Shown: positions 24,985-36,841 of the stretch, in pieces | How the letters are laid out: every line of letters begins with the position of its first letter | Position numbering within the stretch: the first letter of the stretch is position 1 | DNA from: Ecdyonurus torrentis | Taxonomy: Eukaryota > Arthropoda > Insecta > Ephemeroptera > Heptageniidae | Assembly (NCBI GenBank): GCA_949318235.1 | Contig: OX439128.1 | Coordinates: 57,683,009 to 57,747,008 of the forward strand | DNA length: 64,000 nucleotides | Direction of reading: 5' to 3' | The notes under the pieces: generated by a model | The model's input: only the letters and a program-made list of their open reading frames with translations | Told to the model about the DNA's origin: nothing | The model's database searches: none | Position numbers and translations under genes: made by a program

Positions 24985-25230
24985 ATGTTTTGAATCATAC
25001 TTTTTACACGATTAAAACTACTTTTGATGATTTCTCAAAAACTAAGAATGCTACAGACATCAAATTTGACTTATAACATAGGTTTTTTAATTCTCTACAA
25101 AAAAGATGTCTTAAACTTTTTTGCTCCGACGCATACTTTTTGGGTTATTGACAATTTTAGTTTTCACTTATCATGTAGCCAAACCAAGTCATGAAACAAA
25201 GTGTCTATTTCAAGAACCAAATGTTATTGA
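24985..25230 (+). repeat. Recombinant monomer Y/Z
   Basis: AAAACTACTTTT near 25015 is Y-specific. ACATAGG with TTTTTTAATT, CTTAAAC and CACTTATC is Z-like. The switch lies between about 25022 and 25081. A copy with the same structure at 32122-32367 shows the recombinant spread as part of a HOR. Confidence 0.86.
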
Positions 25231-28200
25231 ATGATAAAAATCATACTTTTTACACGATTAAAACTAGTTTTGATGATTGCTCAAAAACTAAGAATGCTAC
25301 AGACATCAAATTTGACTTATAACATAGGTTTTTCAAGTCTCTACAAAAAAGATGTCTTGAACTTTTTTGCTCCGACGCATACTTTTTGGGTTATTGACAA
25401 TTTTAGTTTTCACTCATCATGTAGCCAAACCAAGTCATGAAAGAAAGTTTCTATTTCAAGAACCAAATGTTATTGAATGATTAAAAATCATACTTTTTAC
25501 ACGAATAAAACCAATTTTGATGATTTCTCAAAAACTAAGAATGCTACAGACATCAAATTTGACTTATGACATAGGTTTTTCAATTCTCTACAAAAAAGAT
25601 ATCTTGAACTTTTTTGCTCCGACGCATACTTTTTGGGTTATTGACAACTTTAGTTTTCACTCATCATGTAGCCAAACCAAGTCATGAAACAAAGTGTCTA
25701 TTTCAAGAACCAAATGTTATTGAATGTTTTTAATCATACTTTTTACACGATTAAAACTAGTTTTGATGATTTCTCAAAAACTAAGAATGCTACAGACATC
25801 AAATTTGACTTATGACATAGGTTTTTCAATTCTCTACAAAAAAGATATCTTGAACTTTTTTGCTCCGACGCATACTTTTTGGGTTATTGACTACTTTAGT
25901 TTTTACTCATCATGTAGCCAAACCAAGTCATGAAACAAAGTGTCTATTTCAAGAACCAAATGTTATTGAATGTTTTTAATCATACTTTTTACACGATTAA
26001 AACTAGTTTTGATGATTTCTCAAAAACTAAGAATGCTACAGACATCAAATTTGACTTATGACATAGGTTTTTCAATTCTCTACAAAAAAGATATCTTGAA
26101 CTTTTTTGCTCCGACGCATACTTTTTGGGTTATTGACAACTTTAGTTTTCACTCATCATGTAGCCAAACCAAGTCATGAAACAAAGTGTCTATTTCAAGA
26201 ACCAAATGTTATTGAATGATTAAAAATCAAACTTTTTACACGAATAAAACCAATTTTGATGATTTCTCAAAAACTAAGAATGCTACAGACATCAAATTTG
26301 ACTTATGACATAGGTTTTTCAATTCTCTACAAAAAAGATATCTTGAACTTTTTTGCTCCGACGCATACTTTTTGGGTTATTGACAACTTTAGTTTTCACT
26401 CATCATGTAGCCAAACCAAGTCATGAAACAAAGTGTCTATTTCAAGAACCAAATGTTATTGAATGTTTTTAATCATACTTTTTACACGATTAAAACTAGT
26501 TTTGATGATTTCTCAAAAACTAAGAATGCTACAGACATCAAATTTGACTTATGACATAGGTTTTTCAATTCTCTACAAAAAATTAACTTGAACTATTTTG
26601 CTCCGACGCATACTTTTTGGATTATTGACAACTTTAGTTTTCACTCATCATGTAGCCAAACCAAGTCATGAAACAAAGTGTCTATTTCAAGAACCAAATG
26701 TTATTGAATGTTTTTAATCATACTTTTTACACGATTAAAACTAGTTTTGATGATTTCTCAAAAACTAAGAATGCTACAGACATCAAATTTGACTTATGAC
26801 ATAGGTTTTTCAATTCTCTACAAAAAAGATATCTTGAACTTTTTTGCTCCGACGCATACTTTTTGGGTTATTGACAACTTTAGTTTTCACTCATCATGTA
26901 GCCAAACCAAGTCATGAAACAAAGTGTCTATTTCAAGAACCAAATGTTATTGAATGTTTTTAATCATACTTTTTACACGATTAAAACTAGTTTTGATGAT
27001 TTCTCAAAAACTAAGAATGCTACAGACATCAAATTTGACTTATGACATAGGTTTTTCAATTCTCTACAAAAAAGATGTCTTGAACTTTTTTGCTTCGACG
27101 CATACTTTTTGGGTTATTGACAATTTTAGTTTTCACTCATCATGTAGCCAAACCAAGTCATGAAACAAAGTTTCTATTTCAAGAACCAAATGTTATTGAA
27201 TGTTTTGAATCATACTTTTTACACGATTAAAACTAGTTTTGATGATTTCTCAAAAACTAAGAATGCTACAGACATCAAATTTGACTGATAACATAGGTTT
27301 TTTAATTCTCTACAAAAAAGATGTCTTAAACTTTTTTGCTCCGACGCATACTTTTTGGGTTATTGACAACTTTAGTTTTCACTCATCATGTAGCCAAACC
27401 AAGTCATGAAACAAAGTGTCTATTTCAAGAACCAAATGTTATTGAATGTTTTTAATCATACTTTTTACACGATTAAAACTAGTTTTGATGATTTCTCAAA
27501 AACTAAGAATGCTACAGACATCAAATTTGACTTATGACATAGGTTTTTCAATTCTCTACAAAAAAGATGTCTTGAACTTTTTTGCTTCGACGCATACTTT
27601 TTTGGTTATTGACAATTTTAGTTTTCACTCATCATGTAGCCAAACCAAGTCATGAAACAAAGTTTCTATTTCAAGAACCAAATGTTATTGAATGTTTTGA
27701 ATCATACTTTTTACACGATTAAAACTAGTTTTGATGATTTCTCAAAAACTAAGAATGCTACAGACATCAAATTTGACTTATAACATAGGTTTTTTAATTC
27801 TCTACAAAAAAGATGTCTTAAACTTTTTTGCTCCGACGCATACTTTTTGGGTTATTGACAATTTTAGTTTTCACTTATCATGTAGCCAAACCTAGTCATG
27901 AAACAAAGTTTCTATTTCAAGAACCAAATGTTATTGAATGATAAAAATCATACTTTTTACACGAATAAAACTAGTTTTGATGATTGCTCAAAAACTAAGA
28001 ATGCTACAGACATCAAATTTGACTTATAACATAGGTTTTTCAAGTCTCTACAAAAAAGATGTCTTGAACTTTTTTGCTCCGACGCATACTTTTTGGGTTA
28101 TTGACAATTTAAGTTTTCACTCATCGTGTAGCCAAACCAAGTCATGAAAGAAAGTTTCTATTTCAAGAACCAAATGTTATTGAATGATAAAAATCATACT

Positions 28201-28921
28201 TTTTACACGAGTAAAACTAGTTTTGATGATTTCTCAAAAACTAAGAATGCTACAGACATCAAATTTGACTTATGACATAGGTTTTTCAATTCTCTACAAA
28301 AAAGATGTCTTGAACTTTTTTGCTTCGACGCATACTTTTTGGGTTATTGACAATTTTAGTTTTCACTCATCATGTAGCCAAACCAAGTCATGAAACAAAG
28401 TTTCTATTTCAAGAACCAAATGTTATTGAATGTTTTGAATCATACTTTTTACACGATTAAAACTACTTTTGATGATTTCTCAAAAACTAAGAATGCTACA
28501 GACATCAAATTTGACTTATAACATACGTTTTTTAATTCTCTACAAAAAAGATGTCTTGAACTTTTTTGCTTCGACGCATACTTTTTGGGTTATTGACAAT
28601 TTTAGTTTTCACTCATCATGTAGCCAAACCAAGTCATGAAACAAAGTTTCTATTTCAAGAACCAAATGTTATTGAATGTTTTGAATCATACTTTTTACAC
28701 GATTAAAACTAGTTTTGATGATTTCTCAAAAACTTAGAATGCTACAGACATCAAATTTGACTTATAACATAGGTTTTTTAATTCTCTACAAAAAAGATGT
28801 CTTAAACTTTTTTGCTCCGACGCATACTTTTTGGGTTATTGACAATTTTAGTTTTCACTTATCATGTAGCCAAACCAAGTCATGAAACAAAGTGTCTATT
28901 TCAAGAACCAAATGTTATTGA
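25231..28921 (+). repeat. HOR block, 15 monomers (3,691 bp): P Q R* R2' Q R3 R2' S T U V' P2 X Y Z
   Basis: The longest P-to-P block. It splices the new R*/R2' segment onto the old S T U V' P2 X Y Z segment. R3 at 26463 has a further private change, TTTTTGGATTATTG. The Q at 26216 has a private AATCAAAC. Length is 15 x 246 + 2 - 1. Confidence 0.87.
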
Positions 28922-31900
28922 ATGATAAAAATCATACTTTTTACACGATTAAAACTAGTTTTGATGATTGCTCAAAAACTAAGAATGCTACAGACATCAA
29001 ATTTGACTTATAACATAGGTTTTTCAAGTCTCTACAAAAAAGATGTCTTGAACTTTTTTGCTCCGACGCATACTTTTTGGGTTATTGACAATTTTAGTTT
29101 TCACTCATCATGTAGCCAAACCAAGTCATGAAAGAAAGTTTCTATTTCAAGAACCAAATGTTATTGAATGATTAAAAATCATACTTTTTACACGAATAAA
29201 ACCAATTTTGATGATTTCTCAAAAACTAAGAATGCTACAGACATCAAATTTGACTTATGACATAGGTTTTTCAATTCTCTACAAAAAAGATATCTTGAAC
29301 TTTTTTGCTCCGACGCATACTTTTTGGGTTATTGACAACTTTAGTTTTCACTCATCATGTAGCCAAACCAAGTCATGAAACAAAGTGTCTATTTCAAGAA
29401 CCAAATGTTATTGAATGTTTTTAATCATACTTTTTACACGATTAAAACTAGTTTTGATGATTTCTCAAAAACTAAGAATGCTCCAGACATCAAATTTGAC
29501 TTATGACATAGGTTTTTCAATTCTCTACAAAAAAGATATCTTGAACTTTTTTGCTCCGACGCATACTTTTTGGGTTATTGACAACTTTAGTTTTCACTCA
29601 TCATGTAGCCAAACCAAGTCATGAAACAAAGTGTCTATTTCAAGAACCAAATGTTATTGAATGTTTTTAATCATACTTTTTACACGATTAAAACTAGTTT
29701 TGATGATTTCTCAAAAACTAAGAATGCTACAGACATCAAATTTGACTTATGACATAGGTTTTTCAATTCTCTACAAAAAAGATATCTTGAACTTTTTTGC
29801 TCCGACGCATACTTTTTGGGTTATTGACAACTTTAGTTTTCACTCATCATGTAGCCAAACCAAGTCATGAAACAAAGTGTCTATTTCAAGAACCAAATGT
29901 TATTGAATGTTTTTAATCATACTTTTTACACGATTAAAACTAGTTTTGATGATTTCTCAAAAACTAAGAATGCTACAGACATCAAATTTGACTTATGACA
30001 TAGGTTTTTCAATTCTCTACAAAAAAGATATCTTGAACTTTTTTGCTCCGACGCATACTTTTTGGGTTATTGACAACTTTAGTTTTCACTCATCATGTAG
30101 CCAAACCAAGTCATGAAACAAAGTGTCTATTTCAAGAACCAAATGTTATTGAATGTTTTGAATCATACTTTTTACACGATTAAAACTACTTTTGATGATT
30201 TCTCAAAAACTAAGAATGCTACAGACATCAAATTTGACTTATAACATACGTTTTTTAATTCTCTACAAAAAAGATGTCTTGAACTTTTTTGCTTCGACGC
30301 ATACTTTTTGGGTTATTGACAATTTTAGTTTTCACTCATCATGTAGCCAAACCAAGTCATGAAACAAAGTTTCTATTTCAAGAACCAAATGTTATTGAAT
30401 GTTTTGAATCATACTTTTTACACGATTAAAACAAGTTTTGATGATTTCTCAAAAACTAAGAATGCTACAGACATCAAATTTGACTTATAACATAGGTTTT
30501 TTAATTCTCTACAAAAAAGATGTCTTAAACTTTTTTGCTCCGACGCATACTTTTTGGGTTATTGACAATTTTAGTTTTCACTTATCATGTAGCCAAACCA
30601 AGTCATGAAACAAAGTGTCTATTTCAAGAACCAAATGTTATTGAATGATAAAAATCATACTTTTTACACGATTAAAACTAGTTTTGATGATTGCTCAAAA
30701 ACTAAGAATGCTACAGACATCAAATTTGACTTATAACATAGGTTTTTCAAGTCTCTACAAAAAAGATGTCTTGAACTTTTTTGCTCCGACGCATACTTTT
30801 TGGGTTATTGACAATTTTAGTTTTCACTCATCATGTAGCCAAACCAAGTCATGAAAGAAAGTTTCTATTTCAAGAACCAAATGTTATTGAATGATTAAAA
30901 ATCATACTTTTTACACGAATAAAACCAATTTTGATGATTTCTCAAAAACTAAGAATGCTACAGACATCAAATTTGACTTATGACATAGGTTTTTCAATTC
31001 TCTACAAAAAAGATATCTTGAACTTTTTTGCTCCGACGCATACTTTTTGGGTTATTGACAACTTTAGTTTTCACTCATCATGTAGCCAAACCAAGTCATG
31101 AAACAAAGTGTCTATTTCAAGAACCAAATGTTATTGAATGTTTTTAATCATACTTTTTACACGATTAAAACTAGTTTTGATGATTTCTCAAAAACTAAGA
31201 ATGCTACAGACATCAAATTTGACTTATGACATAGGTTTTTCAATTCTCTACAAAAAAGATATCTTGAACTTTTTTGCTCCGACGCATACTTTTTGGGTTA
31301 TTGACTACTTTAGTTTTTACTCATCATGTAGCCAAACCAAGTCATGAAACAAAGTGTCTATTTCAAGAACCAAATGTTATTGAATGTTTTTAATCATACT
31401 TTTTACACGATTAAAACTAGTTTTGATGATTTCTCAAAAACTAAGAATGCTACAGACATCAAATTTGACTTATGACATAGGTTTTTCAATTCTCTACAAA
31501 AAAGATATCTTGAACTTTTTTGCTCCGACGCATACTTTTTGGGTTATTGACAACTTTAGTTTTCACTCATCATGTAGCCAAACCAAGTCATGAAACAAAG
31601 TGTCTATTTCAAGAACCAAATGTTATTGAATGTTTTTAATCATACTTTTTACACGATTAAAACTAGTTTTGATGATTTCTCAAAAACTAAGAATGCTACA
31701 GACATCAAATTTGACTTATGACATAGGTTTTTCAATTCTCTACAAAAAAGATATCTTGAACTTTTTTGCTCCGACGCATACTTTTTGGGTTATTGACAAC
31801 TTTAGTTTTCACTCATCATGTAGCCAAACCAAGTCATGAAACAAAGTGTCTATTTCAAGAACCAAATGTTATTGAATGTTTTTAATCATACTTTTTACAC

Positions 31901-32367
31901 GATTAAAACTAGTTTTGATGATTTCTCAAAAACTAAGAATGCTACAGACATCAAATTTGACTTATGACATAGGTTTTTCAATTCTCTACAAAAAAGATAT
32001 CTTGAACTTTTTTGCTCCGACGCATACTTTTTGGGTTATTGACAACTTTAGTTTTCACTCATCATGTAGCCAAACCAAGTCATGAAACAAAGTGTCTATT
32101 TCAAGAACCAAATGTTATTGAATGTTTTGAATCATACTTTTTACACGATTAAAACTACTTTTGATGATTTCTCAAAAACTAAGAATGCTACAGACATCAA
32201 ATTTGACTTATAACATAGGTTTTTTAATTCTCTACAAAAAAGATGTCTTAAACTTTTTTGCTCCGACGCATACTTTTTGGGTTATTGACAATTTTAGTTT
32301 TCACTTATCATGTAGCCAAACCAAGTCATGAAACAAAGTGTCTATTTCAAGAACCAAATGTTATTGA
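28922..32367 (+). repeat. Two 7-monomer HOR copies (2 x 1,723 bp)
   Basis: 28922-30644 is P Q R2 R2' R2' Y Z' and 30645-32367 is P Q R* R2' R2' R2' Y/Z. Equal length and nearly equal order suggest a tandem 1,723-bp unit. The differences fall in the third monomer and at the 3' end. Confidence 0.87.
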
Positions 32368-34500
32368 ATGATAAAAATCATACTTTTTACACGATTAAAA
32401 CTAGTTTTGATGATTGCTCAAAAACTAAGAATGCTACAGACATCAAATTTGACTTATAACATAGGTTTTTCAAGTCTCTACAAAAAAGATGTCTTGAACT
32501 TTTTTGCTCCGACGCATACTTTTTGGGTTATTGACAATTTTAGTTTTCACTCATCATGTAGCCAAACCAAGTCATGAAAGAAAGTTTCTATTTCAAGAAC
32601 CAAATGTTATTGAATGATTAAAAATCATACTTTTTACACGAATAAAACCAATTTTGATGATTTCTCAAAAACTAAGAATGCTACAGACATCAAATTTGAC
32701 TTATGACATAGGTTTTTCAATTCTCTACAAAAAAGATATCTTGAACTTTTTTGCTCCGACGCATACTTTTTGGGTTATTGACAACTTTAGTTTTCACTCA
32801 TCATGTAGCCAAACCAAGTCATGAAACAAAGTGTCTATTTCAAGAACCAAATGTTATTGAATGTTTTTAATCATACTTTTTACACGATTAAAACTAGTTT
32901 TGATGATTTCTCAAAAACTAAGAATGCTACAGACATCAAATTTGACTTATGACATAGGTTTTTCAATTCTCTACAAAAAAGATATCTTGAACTTTTTTGC
33001 TCCGACGCATACTTTTTGGGTTATTGACTACTTTAGTTTTTACTCATCATGTAGCCAAACCAAGTCATGAAACAAAGTGTCTATTTCAAGAACCAAATGT
33101 TATTGAATGTTTTTAATCATACTTTTTACACGATTAAAACTAGTTTTGATGATTTCTCAAAAACTAAGAATGCTACAGACATCAAATTTGACTTATGACA
33201 TAGGTTTTTCAATTCTCTACAAAAAAGATATCTTGAACTTTTTTGCTCCGACGCATACTTTTTGGGTTATTGACAACTTTAGTTTTCACTCATCATGTAG
33301 CCAAACCAAGTCATGAAACAAAGTGTCTATTTCAAGAACCAAATGTTATTGAATGTTTTTAATCATACTTTTTACACGATTAAAACTAGTTTTGATGATT
33401 TCTCAAAAACTAAGAATGCTACAGACATCAAATTTGACTTATGACATAGGTTTTTCAATTCTCTACAAAAAAGATATCTTGAACTTTTTTGCTCCGACGC
33501 ATACTTTTTGGGTTATTGACAATTTTAGTTTTCACTCATCATGTAGCCAAACCAAGTCATGAAAGAAAGTTTCTATTTCAAGAACCAAATGTTATTGAAT
33601 GATTAAAAATCATACTTTTTACACGAATAAAACCAATTTTGATGATTTCTCAAAAACTAAGAATGCTACAGACATCAAATTTGACTTATGACATAGGTTT
33701 TTCAATTCTCTACAAAAAAGATATCTTGAACTTTTTTGCTCCGACGCATACTTTTTGGGTTATTGACAACTTTAGTTTTCACTCATCATGTAGCCAAACC
33801 AAGTCATGAAACAAAGTGTCTATTTCAAGAACCAAATGTTATTGAATGTTTTTAATCATACTTTTTACACGATTAAAACTAGTTTTGATGATTTCTCAAA
33901 AACTAAGAATGCTACAGACATCAAATTTGACTTATGACATAGGTTTTTCAATTCTCTACAAAAAAGATATCTTGAACTTTTTTGCTCCGACGCATACTTT
34001 TTGGGTTATTGACTACTTTAGTTTTTACTCATCATGTAGCCAAACCAAGTCATGAAACAAAGTGTCTATTTCAAGAACCAAATGTTATTGAATGTTTTTA
34101 ATCATACTTTTTACACGATTAAAACTAGTTTTGATGATTTCTCAAAAACTAAGAATGCTACAGACATCAAATTTGACTTATGACATAGGTTTTTCAATTC
34201 TCTACAAAAAAGATATCTTGAACTTTTTTGCTCCGACGCATACTTTTTGGGTTATTGACAACTTTAGTTTTCACTCATCATGTAGCCAAACCAAGTCATG
34301 AAACAAAGTGTCTATTTCAAGAACCAAATGTTATTGAATGTTTTTAATCATACTTTTTACACGAATAAAACCAATTTTGATGATTTCTCAAAAACTAAGA
34401 ATGCTACAGACATCAAATTTGACTTATGACATAGGTTTTTCAATTCTCTACAAAAAAGATATCTTGAACTTTTTTGCTCCGACGCATACTTTTTGGGTTA
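32368..34500 (+). repeat. Last left-array block before the gap: P Q R* R2' R/R2 Q R* R2' + partial hybrid
   Basis: The Q-R*-R2' segment occurs twice within the block (32614 and 33599). The monomer at 33353 has GATATC but ends CAATTTTAG and GAAAGAAAG, linking it to R. The final copy from 34338 has a TTTTTAATC head and Q-type ACGAATAAAACCAATTTT, a further recombinant, and is cut by the gap. Confidence 0.87.
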
Positions 34501-34700
34501 NNNNNNNNNNNNNNNNNNNNNNNNNNNNNNNNNNNNNNNNNNNNNNNNNNNNNNNNNNNNNNNNNNNNNNNNNNNNNNNNNNNNNNNNNNNNNNNNNNNN
34601 NNNNNNNNNNNNNNNNNNNNNNNNNNNNNNNNNNNNNNNNNNNNNNNNNNNNNNNNNNNNNNNNNNNNNNNNNNNNNNNNNNNNNNNNNNNNNNNNNNNN
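34501..34700. other. Assembly gap (200 N) between the two satellite subfamilies
   Basis: Exactly 200 N, a typical scaffolder placeholder. The left flank stops after TTTTTGGGTTA and the right flank resumes at AAACTAGTTTTG. In an intact right-hand monomer (35079 to 35193) these landmarks are separated by 113 bp, so a true in-register gap would be 113 bp plus n x 246, not 200. The subfamily switch lies inside this gap, so the real boundary is not visible and the join may be arbitrary. Confidence 0.98.
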
Positions 34701-34876
34701 AAACTAGTTTTGATGATTTCTCAAAAACTAAGAATGCAACAGACTTACTATTTATTTTAAAACATAGCTTTTTCAATTCTCTACAAAAAAGATGTCTTAA
34801 ATTTTTTTGCTCCGACGCATACTTTTTGGGTTATTGACAATTTTAGTTTTCACTCATCATGTAGCCAAACCAAGTC
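34701..34876 (+). repeat. Partial first monomer of the right array (class A')
   Basis: Starts at AAACTAG inside a monomer. ATTTATTTTAAAACATAGC identifies class A or A', and it has a private CTTAAATTTTTTTG. It is already fully right-subfamily, so no gradual transition is visible on this side. Confidence 0.88.
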
Positions 34877-34878
34877 AT

Positions 34879-34930
34879 GAAACAAAGTTTCTATTTCAAG
34901 AACCAAATGTTATTGAATGATAAAAATCAT
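34879..34930. other. Two short inverted repeats next to the palindrome, example copy
   Basis: GAAAC-AAA-GTTTC (34879-34891) and ATGAT-AAAA-ATCAT (34917-34930) precede AAAACTAGTTTT (34946-34957). Three dyads therefore lie within 80 bp of each standard right-array monomer. Most left-array copies break one or both of the first two (GTGTC, GAAAG, TTTTTAATC). Arms are only 5 bp, so chance is plausible in AT-rich DNA. Confidence 0.6.
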
Positions 34931-35013
34931 ACTTTTTACACGATTAAAACTAGTTTTGATGATTTCTCAAAAACTAAGAATGCAACAGACTTACTATTTA
35001 ACTCAAAACTAAG

Positions 35014-35037
35014 CTTTTTCAATTCTCTACAAAAAAG
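35014..35037. other. CTTTTT...AAAAAG inverted repeat, example copy
   Basis: 6-bp arms (35014-35019 and 35032-35037) around a 12-nt loop, present in right-array copies. Left copies read GGTTTTT and lose the first pair. A/T tracts of 4-6 bp recur every 8-20 bp through the monomer, which may bend the DNA, though the spacing is not a clean helical repeat. Confidence 0.5.
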
Positions 35038-35122
35038 ATGTCTTCAACTTTTTTGCTCCAACGCATACTTTTTGGGTTATTGACAATTTTAGTATTCACT
35101 CATCATGTAGCCAAACCAAGTC

Positions 35123-35366
35123 ATGAAACAAAGTTTCTATTTCAAGAACCAAATGTTATTGAATGATAAAAATCATACTTTTTACACGATTAAAACTAGT
35201 TTTGATGATTTCTCAAAAACTAAGAATGCAACAGACTTACTATTTATTTCAAAACAGCTTTTTCAATTCTCTACAAAAAAGATGTCTTGAACTTTTTTGC
35301 TCCGACGCATACTTTTTGGGTTATTGACAATTTTAGTTTTCACTCATCATGTAGCCAAACCAAGTC
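35123..35366 (+). repeat. Reference monomer, class G (244 bp)
   Basis: Class C-like but with CAAAACAGC in place of CAAAACATAGC, a 2-bp deletion. Copies at 35123, 36842, 37823 and 41510. The first three precede H; the fourth precedes I. Confidence 0.9.
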
Positions 35367-35611
35367 ATGAAACAAAGTTTTTATTAAAGAACCAAATGTT
35401 ATTGAATGATAAAAATCATACTTTTTACACGATTAAAACTAGTTTTGATGATTTCTCAAAAACTAAGAATGCTACAGTCATCAAATTTAACTCAAAACTA
35501 AGCTTTTTCAATTCTCTACAAAAAAGATGTCTTCAACTTTTTTGCTCCAACGCATACTTTTTGGGTTATTGACAATTTTAGTATTCACTCATCATGTAGC
35601 CAAACCAAGTC
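35367..35611 (+). repeat. Reference monomer, class H (245 bp)
   Basis: TTTTTATTAAAGAACC (1-bp deletion plus substitution) and ACAGTCATCAAATTTAACTC. The mid-block is partly left-like (CATCAAATTT) and partly right-like (CTCAAAACTAAGC). Copies at 35367, 37086 and 38067 only. The deletion shifts frame, so a 91-codon ORF appears here; I see no reason to call it a gene. Confidence 0.9.
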
Positions 35612-36103
35612 ATGAAACAAAGTTTCTATTTCAAGAACCAAATGTTATTGAATGATAAAAATCATACTTTTTACACGATTAAAACTAGTTTTGATGATTT
35701 CTCAAAAACTAAGAATGCAACAGACTTACTATTTATTTCAAAACATAGCTTTTTCAATTCTCTACAAAAAAGATGTCTTGAACTTTTTTGCTCCGACGCA
35801 TACTTTTTGGGTTATTGACAATTTTAGTTTTCACTCATCATGTAGCCAAACCAAGTCATGAAACAAAGTTTCTATTTCAAGAACCAAATGTTATTGAATG
35901 ATAAAAATCATACTTTTTACACGATTAAAACTAGTTTTGATGATTTCTCAAAAACTAAGAATGCAACAGACTTACTATTTATTTCAAAACATAGCTTTTT
36001 CAATTCTCTACAAAGAAGATGTCTTGAACTTTTTTGCTCCGATGCATACTTTTTAGGTTATTGACAATTTTAGTTTTCACTCATCATGTAGCCAAACCAA
36101 GTC

Positions 36104-36349
36104 ATGAAACAAAGTTTCTATTTCAAGAACCAAATGTTATTGAATGATAAAAATCATACTTTTTACACGATTAAAACTAGTTTTGATGATTTCTCAAAAA
36201 CTAAGAATGCAACAGACTTACTATTTATTTTAAAACATAGCTTTTTCAATTCTCTACAAAAAAGATGTCTTGAACTTTTTTGCTCCGACGCATACTTTTT
36301 GGGTTATTGACAATTTTAGTTTTCACTCATCATGTAGCCAAACCAAGTC
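36104..36349 (+). repeat. Reference monomer, class A (246 bp)
   Basis: TTTATTTTAAAACATAGC with GTCTTGAAC and CTCCGACGC. The commonest right-array class and the first unit of the pentamer. A' (36350, 40772) differs by GTCTTAAAC. It has an intact AAAACTAGTTTT and three CpGs. Confidence 0.92.
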
Positions 36350-36595
36350 ATGAAACAAAGTTTCTATTTCAAGAACCAAATGTTATTGAATGATAAAAAT
36401 CATACTTTTTACACGATTAAAACTAGTTTTGATGATTTCTCAAAAACTAAGAATGCAACAGACTTACTATTTATTTTAAAACATAGCTTTTTCAATTCTC
36501 TACAAAAAAGATGTCTTAAACTTTTTTGCTCCGACGCATACTTTTTGGGTTATTGACAATTTTAGTTTTCACTCATCATGTAGCCAAACCAAGTC

Positions 36596-36841
36596 ATGAA
36601 ACAAAGTTTCTATTTCAAGAACCAAATGTTATTGAATGATAAAAATCATACTTTTTACACGATTAAAACTAGTTTTGATGATTTCTCAAAAACTAAGAAT
36701 GCAACAGACTTACTATTTAACTCAAAACTAAGCTTTTTCAATTCTCTACAAAAAAGATGTCTTCAACTTTTTTGCTCCAACGCATACTTTTTGGGTTATT
36801 GACAATTTTAGTATTCACTCATCATGTAGCCAAACCAAGTC
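36596..36841 (+). repeat. Reference monomer, class B (246 bp)
   Basis: TTTAACTCAAAACTAAGC (creates HindIII AAGCTT), GTCTTCAAC, CTCCAACGC (a CpG lost by G to A) and TTTTAGTATTCAC. It is the second unit of the pentamer. Copies 59955 and 61923 share a private AAAAAATATGTC. Confidence 0.92.

Larger units (their letters stand above)
23262..25230 (+). repeat. HOR block, 8 monomers (1,969 bp): P Q R* R2' R2' R2' R2' Y/Z
   Basis: Four near-identical R2' monomers in a row (24001-24984) follow R*. The sister block at 30645 has three. The last monomer (24985-25230) is a Y-head/Z-tail recombinant. Confidence 0.88.
1..34500 (+). repeat. Satellite array, left subfamily (246-bp monomer, about 140 copies)
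   Basis: Uninterrupted head-to-tail array. GAATG at the monomer start recurs every 246 bp, with 24 intervals of 247 bp (class Q) and two of 245 bp; these account exactly for the 34,216 bp between 122 and 34338. The subfamily is marked in mid-monomer by ACATCAAATTTGACTTAT followed by ACATAGG or ACATACG. Monomers fall into about 15 recurring variants arranged in HOR blocks, most of which start with class P. There is no inversion, insertion or non-satellite sequence. Known: HOR satellites of this size sit in eukaryotic heterochromatin, often at centromeres. Location and species are inference; I do not recognise the family. Confidence 0.97.
34877..36595 (+). repeat. HOR block, 7 monomers (1,719 bp): B G H C C2 A A'
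   Basis: Contains 244-bp G and 245-bp H (7 x 246 - 3). C2 at 35858 has private CAAAGAAGATG, GATGCATAC and TTTTTAGGTTATT. The B-G-H-C segment is shared with the next two blocks. Confidence 0.88.

Noticed and set aside
122..34301. Many 69-codon ORFs starting at GAATG in the left array
   Set aside because: They are phase copies of a 246-bp repeat (divisible by 3). Each ends at a stop in the next monomer, class Q, T, V, Y and Z copies lack them, changes between copies are largely amino-acid-changing, and no domain or start signal is seen.
34338..34837. ORFs of 77-140 codons crossing the N gap
   Set aside because: They exist only because N codons contain no stop. The true gap length is unknown and out of register.
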